This document shows, piece after piece, positions 22,273-31,692 of a stretch of 64,000 bases of DNA (position 1 is its first letter; the number at the start of each line of letters is the position of its first letter). The position numbers were made by a program, and so were the translations under genes. The stretch is from Erodium maritimum (lineage: Eukaryota > Streptophyta > Magnoliopsida > Geraniales > Geraniaceae), in assembly GCA_963921825.1 (NCBI GenBank), contig OY997590.1:46331039-46395038 (forward strand), in the 5' to 3' direction. Under the pieces are notes generated by a model. It was not told the DNA's origin, did not search any database, and worked only from the letters and a program-made list of their open reading frames with translations.

Positions 22273-23721
22273 AGATCTTATAGAGAGTGAGAACAGTTGG
22301 AGCCTTTGTCCAACTTGTGATGTGAACCAGAATCCTTATCCAAATCTACAAATTCATCTTCAGATCCCTATCAAAATCCACTATCTGATTTTTGAGGTCT
22401 TCAAGATCAGTAATCTTATTTAGTATGATGTGATCTGCTACTCTTGCCTTCAAACCTATGGCTTTACCAAAGCCCCAAGCTTTTTTAGCTATTGAGCAGC
22501 AGATAATACAGTGTCTGAAGCAATGGAGGTTACATCATTTTTGAGCTTTGATCTGGTGCTGTAGGTGTGAGGAGAGGTGCCTTTAGTTCCTTTTTTCTTC
22601 TTGCAACAAACCTTTGATTTTGTAGGAGGGGATGATTTTTCAGAGGCCTAAGAAATCTGCGACCTCATTTACTTGTAATTGCTCTATCTAGATATGGAGT
22701 GAGGTTTGAATTTCAGATTGAGAATTTCCACTAAGCAGGCTGTCTAACCCCACAAGATCATTTGATGTAGATGGACTAAAACCAATATCCTCTTCTATGT
22801 CATAATGGATTAAAGACTTATTGGAACTGATATGAATTTCTCCTTGAGCCTCACCTTTCATTAAATGCTCATCTACCTTTGTCCTTGTTTGTAATATAAT
22901 ATGAGATTTGGACTTGGTAGGGTTCAGAATACTATCTTTACCCACAAGATTAAGGGATAACCCAGTTGATGACTCCTCTAAGAAAAGTAAAGGTAGTGTG
23001 GTGATAGGACTTATGAGCTGAGTAGTTTGAGTATCAACCTTCTAATTTGAAAATTGGGTTTCAATTTCTGAGTTGGCAATCTGAACTGTTGATGCTGAAG
23101 GTTCAATGTTATCAAAGGGTAAAAGGAGAATTGGTTCTTCATGATTAGAAACCAGAACTGTAAAGATTAGAGCTAGCACAATAGGATGGGGTTGATCTGG
23201 ATCAGAATCAAAAGTATCTTGCACATATTGCTCCTCCAAAATTGGAGAGAGAGCAGGCCTTGTCTCAGAAACCTGTTGTGGAGACAGATAATGTGTTTGA
23301 AGTGTACCTACCCCAACTAAAGAGTTGGATTGCAGAGGAATGTTTATTGGTGGAGTAAATGAGGTTTGCTGCACCAGAGAATTACATTGACCTTCCCTGT
23401 CCAAAACTCCCAAATCAACTAATGCAGAATTCTGAGCGCCCAAATCATTGTCCACATCTTTATTATATAGGACAACATCTTCAGAGATAGTCACTCCAAC
23501 TTCTGAGGACATTAACTCATCTGAATTGGGATCAATTGAAGCAGCAGAGTCAGAAGAGCTTGAGCTTTTTTTTTTGAGATATTTGTGGTAGGAAAGGCAG
23601 GGAGTATAGCCTCATCAATAGTATTGACCATCACCTTGTAAGAAGTATTACCTAGGGTAATTTGAACTTATTTACAGAAAGCATGCAACTTGATAATATG
23701 GATTAGCACATAGGCTATATT
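22273..23721 (-). pseudogene. LINE-A ORF1 C-terminal and inter-ORF region
   Basis: Lies upstream of ORF2 on the minus strand and is Ser/Thr/Pro/Glu-rich in the two longest frames (about 23512-23042 and 22945-22688). Plant L1 ORF1 proteins have such a low-complexity C-terminal region after the RNA-binding and CCHC parts. I do not see a CCHC knuckle here; if present it lay further upstream, beyond the copia junction at 23721. The frames are broken. Confidence 0.5.
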
Positions 23722-25197
23722 TGTTGGGTCTCGAGGTAGGGTTGGAGATGAACCAACTCGCAGCGGAAAATCAATGAAAACCAAGAGGCGATTAAAACCA
23801 TGAAACTACTAACAAAGAATGGATTCACAAGAGAAAAATTCAGCACTATTTCTTACCAAAACAAGAACACCGGGTAACGAAGGTGGGAGCTTGCCTTGGC
23901 TGAAATTGCCAGAGAGAGGAGGGAGAAGTTGTGTTTCCTATTCTTGTCTTGTGTTTGTTATGTTGAAAAAAGATGACTTAAACATAACAAACCTCATACT
24001 TGTCGAACTAAAGGCATGGGAAAAGCATGGTGACAACTAAGGTGTAAATAGGACAAAGTATGGCTAGACAAGATAGGGTTAGGTTGTGAATCACCAACAC
24101 CTTAATCAAGACTTGATTAATTAGTTCCATGGGCCTTGGTTGCATGGGCCTTTCATGGGCCTCTTGGAACATGGCCCGTGGGAATTTCCAACGAGATCCT
24201 GTGATTTTCTCATCGCTTCCAAGCCTTCCATACCGGAAATATCCAAAATTATCAGACGCGATCAATCCTAAGACTCCAAGCCTTGTCTTGATCAGTAAAA
24301 TCCTATTCACTTACGGGCATATGACCCAAAACCTAGTTTTGTTCATGTCCCGATACAACTCCCTTTTTGCCAGTCTCCATAAATATGTCAATGAGTTTCA
24401 CCCTCCGGTGTGACCTTTAGATTTATGCATGTCAATAAGTCAACGTAAAATATCATTTTACTTGATCCTATATAAGTGGCAAGTAACGAGAATTTAGTAT
24501 TTCCTAACACTACATAACGAATCGACTCTGTTGATTCTAACCTTTCCGTCGTCTATGTCAGTATCCTTTTATCTCCGATATCCTGATTTAGATAAGGCAT
24601 AGAGCCGTCATCCTTATTATTCTCAATCACTGTTCCTTGATATGTGAGATGATTTAATATATGATACCCAGTATCATGTGCATGGCCATGTTATTTTTTC
24701 AGTCACTCTCGATCAAGCGGCCGAGAACCGATATCTTTCCCATACCTCAATATGAGGGATAAATCCCTTAAACAGTCTTTTCTGTTACTCATGTACCCTG
24801 TCCCCAATCCAATCCTAGGGGTTATGGAAGCCCTGTTACGGAAAACGTTAGGCTTAGGTCAAACTCAATTGTTGACTACATAACGATCACAAAGACTCCT
24901 TGGTCTAAGAATACATGACAAGCTACGACACTGAATATGTTCATGACTTAATCTATGGCACATATTCAGGACGGGTCGTCGAATATCATGTCCCACATGA
25001 TATCTATGATCAGCCTCCGAAATCTCATTCCAATGACTAACAGAACGTAAGCCATAAAGAGCCATCTTTCATACTAGTCGCTTCTAGTGAAGCTTTGTTG
25101 ACTAGGGACCCATCGATATTGATCTATCTCGATAAATGGTTCTATTCGCATGGTGGGCATAGATCAGAACACACATCAATATAAAGCCTCTTTAATT
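23722..25197 (-). repeat. COP-1 3' LTR, copia, missing its first bases
   Basis: The minus-strand copy of the same LTR seen at 13974 and 40073. It ends (plus-strand left side) TGTTGGGTCTCGAGG. On its other side, the first roughly 70 bases expected from the solo copies are missing. The pol stop codon runs straight into LTR position about 70 at the shared bases TAAAATTAAAG. A further roughly 20-bp deletion lies near 25180. It is more diverged from the two solo copies than they are from each other. Confidence 0.82.
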
Positions 25198-25274
25198 TTA
25201 TGTCCCACTTGCCCTAGTCCCAATCCACTTTACATGTCTAACATGTTTAGGCAGCGACCGTGCCTTAGTCAAAG
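25198..25274 (-). pseudogene. COP-1 pol C-terminal end
   Basis: The minus strand reads L-T-K-A-R-S-L-P-K-H-V-R-H-V-K-W-I-G and a TAA stop at 25200-25198. This is the end of a copia RNase H domain. The N-P-L-T-K motif is split by GYP-2, whose CAAAG duplication falls in these codons; the preceding N-P lies at about 35003-35008. Confidence 0.8.
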
Positions 25275-28150
25275 TGTAATAACCACTCTCGGTCAATGCC
25301 AGTCAAACCTGCGAAAAACAGGAAAATTTAAAAATTTTAAGACAGACACTCAATTGAACCTAAATTGACCCCGAGGGTCATACCGGACTTAAGTTGACCC
25401 CGATATCGACCAAAGTGAGTTCCGGGGGACTCAGGGAAACTTTCTGATCAAGTTGGGAAATGTTGACTTTTCGTTGGAAAAGTCAACCGAGCGACGTTTT
25501 GGTCCATTCGAGGACCGTTTTGGATTCAAAAAGCTTAGCCGTCGTCGCAGCGGTCTGAGTTGAGCCGTTTCCTTATAGCCCGTCAACTTTCGTAATTTCT
25601 TGGAAAAAGTGCCTGTTCGGGGCCTGAAACAGCCGAATTTTGCGAATCTGACAGAAAATATATAGGTGATATTTTCCCAAAAAGGTGTGGGACCCACATG
25701 ACATATGTCATGAATGTGGTGGAAGGGAAAAGGGAGGACAACTTTACCCTTGACTTTAAAGAAAAGACAAAATGAAAAGGGGGGGTATTTTGGTCTTTTT
25801 GATGTGTGGTTAGTGTTTTTGAACAAAAAAAAAGATGAGAGACATGTGATGGTCGGCCATAGTGTAGAAAATATGACTTTTTAGAGAGAGAAATAAGTTA
25901 GAAGGAAGAGAGAAGGAGGAGAGAAAAAGAGAAGAGGCTTGGGGGATTTGTGACGTTTCTCGTTCATCCGGCCGGTGGATCGTCTCAACGATAGAAGAAT
26001 CGAGTTCACACCGTCATTCTCTACGGTGAGCACCTAACCGATTTTCGTTTTGTTAAGTTCGAATTTTAGGGTTTGAGTTTAAACGATTCAAATATGGTTG
26101 GGTTTTGGTTAGAATTGGTTTAAAGATGAATGGTTGAGGTTTGGGGTTTGTTAGGAACGTTTTGGGGGCAAAAAGGGCATTTTGCCATTGTGGCCATGTG
26201 GGGCCCACGTGCTCGGGTGCTCGGGTTTAGTGTTCGGGTGGTTTAGAACGTTCCCCGGGTCATCAATCCACAACCGGATCGAAATTTGGAATTAAATTGT
26301 GAAAGTTGTAATTGACGGTTTTAGAAACTTTAAACGTTAATTAAATGACTAGGAAGTCGGAATTCGATTCCGTCAAGTGCCTAGGAACCCTCGAATTATT
26401 CTAAGACCGTACAAATGAAAACGGGAATTTTCGGAGCCCCGGAAGGGCGTTTCCAAAACCCGGGCAGATTCGCCATGTCGGGAAAATCGGGCTTTTCCGA
26501 GTCCAATAACGACAATGTCGAGTAATTGGGGAGTTTGGGAGTGATCGACATTGTCGGGGTTACTTTTGGGCGTTAAGTTTGTTAAATTCCAGTTTATGTC
26601 TGCGAACTTAAGAGTACTTAAAATTGTGTTGTTTTAGATCGTGCTGCAGACAGGGGGAAAGGAAAGCTAGGCGAGTGACTGAGATCACGCCGGAGCTTGT
26701 TGGTTGTCTTTTGGGAGGCCATGAGTTCCCGTGGGGTTGTTGAACCCGGGTCGTTACTTTCGATGTATCTTGGGTGGCCATGAGTGCCCGTGGGATTGTT
26801 GAGCCCATGAGTTATGGTTGGTGTGTCTTGGGAGGCTGTGAGTGCCCGTGGGGTGGTTGAGCCCGTGAGTTATGGTTGGTATTTCTTGGGAGGCCATGAG
26901 TTCCCGTGGGGTTGTTGAGCCCGTGAGTAATGGTTGGTGTGTCTTGGGAAACCGTGAGTGCCCATGGCGTTGTTGAGCCCGTGAGTTATGGTTGGTGTGT
27001 CTTGGGAGGCCGTGAGTGCCCATGAGGTTGTTGAGCACGTGAGTTATGGTTGGTGTGTCTTGGGAGGCCGTGAGTGCCCGTGGGGTTGTTGAGTCCGTGT
27101 TTTACCGTTGGTGTCTTGGGTGGCCATGAGTGCCTGTGGAGTGTTGGACCGGTCTTGTTGCTGTTTGTTGAACCTTGCTTGTGATTGTGATTGTGTTTGC
27201 CCGAGGTTAGTGACCCGACTTCGTGTCGGGAAGTGGTGTGGAATTTGGTTGGCTTACCTGACAGGGATCGGTAAGTTGCGAGCGTTCCTTGGCTGGCATG
27301 ACCGAGTTCGAGTCTCGGGAGGTTGCGAGCGTTCTTTGGCTGGCTTGACCGAGTTTGAGTCTCGGGAAGTTGCGAGCGTTCTTTGGTTAGCCTGACCGAG
27401 TTCGAGTCTCGGGAGGTTGTGAGCGTTTTTAGGCGATGCGAGGGCAGCTCCCCTTCCGACTAGCTATCGGAAAAGCAGCGTTGTATATATCGCCAACAGG
27501 TCGACCGCCTGGAGCCTGACAGGGATCGGCAAAGCGCGTGGGGCAGGCTCGAGCCCAGCCGGTTAGCAACCGGTACTGAGCAGCTGACAGGAGTGCGATC
27601 CTTTGTGATCTTGTTTGGTGTGCGATCCTTTGTGATGTTGGGTGTTGCGTGGTGGTCTGTCGTGTCTTTGGAAGAGGTCGTCGATCGTTGTGTCGGGTCT
27701 ACCTTACGTGTCTGAGTGTTGAGTCGGTTGAGGAAAGTATCAGTGTGTGGGTGTCGGTCGGGTTACTTGAGTTTGGGGATAGTGATCCCCGGGGTTGAGT
27801 TGGTTGTTGGTGTTACTGGCATTGTCTGCTAATTATGCCAGAGTCAGTCTGTTATCCGTGGTGGTGAGCGAACGCTCACCCCTAGCTGCTTTTCCTACAG
27901 GTACCGGTCGCAGGTTGGACTAGGTGAGCTTCTGAAGCTTGAAGATCTAGGAGCGGGATTCTGGGTTTATTTGAGTCTAGCGACGGATACCATACTTTTG
28001 TCCACTTGTTGGGACGTGTTTTAAGTTGTAAATATTATTTTGTTGAACAAATGGTGTTTTTAAAGTGTTTATTCAAAACAGGTTTCAATTGTTTTATTAT
28101 TTTAAACGTTCGCGTCCCGAGTTCGATGTTACTGAAATTGGAGCGTGACA
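25275..28150 (+). repeat. GYP-2 5' LTR
   Basis: 2876 bp. Aligned to the 3' LTR it lacks the segment corresponding to about 33125-33660. The junction near 26715 joins GTTGTCTTTTGGGAGG to the 58-bp tandem array. Contains the 58-bp array (about 26700-27110), the 47-bp array (about 27275-27425) and the TGAGC-GAAC-GCTCA hairpin at 27865-27878. Confidence 0.92.
26700..27110. repeat. 58-bp tandem repeat in GYP-2 5' LTR
   Basis: Units of the form CTTGGGAGGCCGTGAGTGCC, then CGTGGGGTTGTTGAGCCCGT and GAGTTATGGTTGGTGTGT. A homologous array lies at about 33640-33960 in the 3' LTR, in the solo LTR at 3383-3745 and in both GYP-4 LTRs. Confidence 0.88.
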
Positions 28151-28153
28151 GTT

Positions 28154-28165
28154 TGGTATTAGAGC
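28154..28165 (+). other. GYP-2 primer-binding site
   Basis: TGGTATTAGAGC lies three bases after the 5' LTR. It differs by one base (C to T) from the tRNA-Met complement TGGTATCAGAGC seen in GYP-1 and GYP-4. Confidence 0.88.
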
Positions 28166-28377
28166 TTGAGGTTTCACACCTCGGACTGTACGTCAATTAG
28201 GTGGGGAGAGTCGAGTCAGTAAAGTCCCGTCGTGCGTTGGGTACGCAGGTCGGAACCGTGTGTAAACCCGTCGTGTGGTGAGTCCTGTTTGTGTTTGTGT
28301 GTATGTGCAGTACGGGGTTCTGGCATACTGTTTGTGCGTTGCTGCGTGAAATATTTTTAAACTGTTGCGACTCGACT

Positions 28378-28463
28378 CGGGGGCGCCCCTGTAGTCGAGC
28401 GTGACGGTGTTGACGTCAAGTGAGTACAATGTAGTTCGGGGACGCCTGGACCGGTTTGTAACT
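28378..28463 (+). promoter_or_regulatory. Conserved leader element (GYP-2 copy)
   Basis: Contains CTGTAGTCGAGCGTGA, GTCAAGTG, AGTACAA, TTCGGGGACGCCTGGACC and TTGTAACT in the same order as in GYP-1 and GYP-4. AGTACAA and TTGTAACT form an imperfect stem. Suggested role: packaging or dimerisation (inference). Confidence 0.6.
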
Positions 28464-28543
28464 ACCTGATGTCAAGAAATGAGGTTTTCAATGAAGTGGA
28501 GCAAGTTTTAAAATTGGTTGACCATGTGGACGCATTTTAAAAT

Positions 28544-28680
28544 TTGATTGGCCCTGAGGGCGTGTTTGATATTGATTGGCCCTGAGGGCGTGTTTGATTT
28601 TGATTGGCCCTGTGGGCGGGTTTTGATTTTGGTTGGCCCGGTGGGCGTGGTTCGGTGTTGGTTGGCCCGGTGGGCGAGTG
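28544..28680. repeat. Tandem palindromic repeat in GYP-2 leader
   Basis: About five copies, 28-30 bp apart, of a small palindrome GGCCCTGAGGGC or GGCCCGGTGGGC, each preceded by TGATT or TGGTT. Each copy can form a GCCC/GGGC stem. A homologous array is in the GYP-4 leader at about 49150-49345. Confidence 0.8.
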
Positions 28681-29587
28681 TTGTTGTGTTGTGGTTTGGC
28701 CGTGTCGGCTTGTGTTTTGGTTGAGGGTTGAATGACTGGTTTTGTCTGTGAGTCGTGGCGCGTGTGTTTGCTAAATTGGTGGTCAAGCGTGTGTGTCGTT
28801 TGAGGCTAATTTTAGGGTTAAAACGGGTTAAGGTCCGAGTTAGAACCGAGTTTGGAAAACAGGTCTGCGCGAGTGTCACAGATCCTGTCATGGATCCGTG
28901 ACGGACCAGAGAGTTCTGGCAAATTTTAGATCTTCGTTACGGCTCCGTGACCCCAACCGCGACGGGGTCTGTCACGGGTTCGTGACCCCTGTCCTTCTCA
29001 CCGTCTTGATTGTGCAATTTAAGTGTTGGCTTTGTGTGGCGGTGTTCACGGTTGTGTTGGGGTATTGAGGTTGTAAGCGATAGTAGTTGCTGAATTGATA
29101 ACATAATCCCCATTTCGAGGTTTCCCTTACATAAGAGAGTAATTGAGGTGTTAATGACTTGAGCAGTGTGACGTGTTGGTAGTAGGTTTGGGATGGTGGT
29201 TTGCCCTTACTAGAGTGGTAAGTCTTTGGTGCTTTACAAGTATGCCATAATCGAACGGGTGTCCGTGGAGGTGAGCATAATGCTGATCCCCTTTACTACT
29301 TTTCCCGCAAGGGACGAGTAGCGAACACTGGTTTGGTTGCGGAAAGTTATAAGTAAGTGCATAAAGGACCGGGTGAGGGCTTGGTGTACGTTTGTGTGGT
29401 TAGATTTGAGGTTTCGCTTACGTGTTGTTATAATTAAAGTGTAAATAGCGTGGGCGGTGTGACGCTTAGTAACAAGTACGTTAGAGTAGACGTAGACCAT
29501 GGGGACGCTAGTTTATTTGAGCATGTTGTCAGTATATGAGTTCGCAAACTAAACGTTTGCATGTATCCGTGCAGAGGATACTGACGA

Positions 29588-30886
29588 TTGGTTCGCGACA
29601 GACGAGGACGAGCAGCGGTAACACGAGGACGGGCGCCCACGCGGGGCCGGCGGGGACGGTCAGCGGGGACACCAGGACGGTTGCCAACCGTTGAGCCCGC
29701 CGAGTACGCGGAGGCGCAGGGCACTCCTGTCGGAGAAGACAGGAGAAGTGACGCGGGACCATCTACAGGCACACCCAGTGTTCCGCCGGTCGCGGACCCT
29801 CCCGTTATGACTGCCCTGGATGAGCTGACCAGGACAGTCCAGAGTTTGGTGGTGGTCATCACCAGTCGAGAGTCGGCTTCACCAGCTCCGGAGGCAACAG
29901 CGGTCCCAGTGAGGCCCGATCAGGAAGGGGACCACACAGCCCGAACCCTACTAGACTTCCTGAAGCTAGGGATACCCATCTTCTTCGGGGAGCCGAACCC
30001 CGACCTAGCCAAGAGGTGGCTAGAGCAGGTCACACGGGACCTGGATACATCAGGTATCGAAGATGGCCGCCGCAGAGTGTCCTTCGCAGCTCACCGGCTG
30101 AGGGACAGCGCCTACCACTGGTGGGGGCATGTGAAGGACAGTGTCGGGCACGAGTACGACATCTTCCAATAGTTGTTTCTGGCACAGTACTTTCCCGAGT
30201 CGGCTCGGCTGGAGCGACATCGGCAGTTTCTGGACCTGGAGCAGGAGGGGATGACAGTGGCAGAATACGAGGCCAGGTTCACGGCCTTGACCAGATTCGT
30301 GCCGGAGATGGTGATGACCGAGCAGAACCGTTGCCTACGGTTCGAGGGAGGACTGAGACGGGTGATTCGGGATAAGGTCCTCGCCTTGAGGTTGCAGAAG
30401 TATACATATCTCGTGGACACCGCAGCGACAGTGGAGCAGGGTATCCGGGATGCGGCCAGGACCCGTGAGGTCCGACAGCGACCGACCAACCTTGCAGGGT
30501 TGTCTGACTCACGAGACCCGAGGAGACAGAGGACCACAGGGTTCTTCCGACCACATGCTCATCAGGGTGGAGCAAGAGAGATGGGGTCGGTGGCGTCCGT
30601 GGGGCCGGTCGCGTCAGAGAGGGGGCCGACATGCCATCTCTGCGGGCAGGCAGACCACTTTCAGCGAGAGTGTTCGATGAGAGGAGGGCCCGCGGCGATG
30701 CCAGCGACCAGCCGGACATGCCAGGGCACGGAGTCGAGGGCCGACGATTTCAGGTGTTTCCGGTGCAACCGGGCTGAGCACACTATTGCAAGGTGCCCTG
30801 ATCCGATTATGGTAGTGTCAGCGCGGCGGCCGCATCAGTCGTCTACAGTGCAGCCGCCCAGAGGTCGCCCGCGTCAGGGGCAGTAG
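29588..30886 (+). pseudogene. GYP-2 gag with lost start codon and internal TAG
   Basis: One continuous frame of about 430 codons interrupted by TAG at 30170-30172. It encodes an Arg/Gly-rich basic N-terminus (R-G-R-A-A-V-T-R-G-R), a Pro/Thr linker and then the Ty3/gypsy capsid region. This region includes F-F-G-E-P-N-P near 29978, the A-Y-H-W-W motif at 30112-30123, then Y-F-P-E-S and K/A-E-Y-E-A-R-F. Two CCHC knuckles follow: C-H-L-C-G-Q-A-D-H-F-Q-R-E-C near 30631-30672 and C-F-R-C-N-R-A-E-H-T-I-A-R-C near 30754-30795. The codon matching the GYP-4 gag ATG is TTG here. The final stop at 30884-30886 is TAG where GYP-4 has CAA, and the old frame continues beyond it. Confidence 0.88.
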
Positions 30887-31420
30887 TCGAGGTTCTCACA
30901 GTCGTCTACGAGCGCACCGGCTCCGAGACAGCAGCAGAGCTATGGGTATCCAACAGTCAGTGCGCTGGGTCGGTGGCAGCAGGCGTCAGAGGGAGGTGTG
31001 TACGCAGTTACCGACTCCCGGGCCTCAGGATCCCCTGCCTACCGCGAGACCTCTCAGGGTACGTGTTAATTGTATCAATTTTAGGCGTTATTCTTATTTG
31101 ATACCGGGGTGTTGCACTAGTTATCTCGTTGAGTTGTGCGGAGAGGTTGGGGCTGAGTTTAGAGTCGTTGAGTCCACCCCCGTGCCTAGACACCCAGTTG
31201 GGGCGTGACGGGGTGATGTGTTGTTGACTAGGGTCTGTCGTACCCGCGAAATTAGAGTCGCAGACTGTCCTTGCCCTCGTGACCTTTTCGTGTGGGAAAT
31301 GTTGACCTTTGACGCGATCTTGGGAACGGATTGGATGACGAAGAATCGAGCCAATATCGACTTTGTGGGTTGCACAGTGGAAATGGGGGGCACGTCACTA
31401 TGGTTTTCGTGAGCGGTTAG
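30887..31420 (+). pseudogene. GYP-2 gag tail and protease remnant
   Basis: The gag C-terminus continues past the stop with V-Y-A-V-T-D-S-R, matching GYP-4. It is followed by a broken aspartic-protease region ending in F-D-A-I-L-G-T-D-W-M (about 31308-31340) and A-N-I-D-F, the conserved C-terminal signature of gypsy proteases. The N-terminal D-T-G active site region is degenerate; F-D-T-G-V may be its trace near 31100. Frameshifts throughout. Confidence 0.65.
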
Positions 31421-31679
31421 CCGAGTTCGCCTACAACAACAGCTTCCAGGCCAGTATCATGATGGCACCATTTGAAGCGTTGTGTGGTAGGCCGTGTCGA
31501 TCATCGTGTGCTGGGCAGAAGTGAGAATTGAGGGTTTATTTGGTCTAGAACTGGATCGAGAGACAACAGGGTCGGTAGGAGCTATGCTGACAGACGGCGC
31601 CGACCTCTCGAGTCAGCAGCCGGTGACCACGTATCCTTGGAGGCGAGTCTGTCTTAAATATCGTGGACGAAATTCCTTT
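31421..31679 (+). pseudogene. GYP-2 integrase remnant
   Basis: E-F-A-Y-N-N-S-F-Q-A-S followed by M-A-P-F-E-A-L-C-G-R (about 31422-31490) matches the integrase core end of GYP-3 at about 38640-38715. It follows the protease remnant directly, so roughly 2 kb of RT, RNase H and integrase have been deleted. GYP-1 retains the same short integrase stretch. Ends with GTGGACGAAATTCC before the polypurine tract. Confidence 0.75.
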
Positions 31680-31691
31680 AAGGGGGGTAGA
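31680..31691 (+). other. GYP-2 polypurine tract
   Basis: AAGGGGGGTAGA directly before the 3' LTR, nearly identical to that of GYP-1 and GYP-3. Confidence 0.9.
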
Positions 31692-31692
31692 C

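Larger units (their letters stand above)
2221..23721 (-). mobile_element. LINE-A, plant L1-type non-LTR retrotransposon, interrupted
   Basis: This is a single minus-strand LINE whose order from high to low coordinate is ORF1 remnant, AP-endonuclease, reverse transcriptase, zinc-ribbon C-terminus and tail. It is interrupted by a solo gypsy LTR, by GYP-1 and by a MITE. At each interruption the flanking LINE sequence rejoins across the target duplication. W-N-N-V-C-R-P-K-K-E-G-G-L-G-I at 19438-19485 runs directly into K-I-L-A-K-M-N-I at 5766 downward. The motif W-H-V-W-L-A-R-N-Q runs from 4841-4858 into 2455 downward. The 5' end is cut off by copia LTR sequence at 23722. The 3' UTR and poly(A) end are not resolved. 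It is the oldest large element in this half of the window, since it hosts the others. Confidence 0.85.

Noticed and set aside
28154..28165. tRNA gene fragment
   Set aside because: Short tRNA-Met complementarity next to an LTR end is a primer-binding site; no cloverleaf is present.
30165..30180. Possible programmed readthrough at the gag TAG (CAA-TAG-TTG) of GYP-2
   Set aside because: GYP-4 gag has sense codons here and the stop falls inside the capsid domain, not at a gag-pol border. The start codon is also lost, so this is decay.
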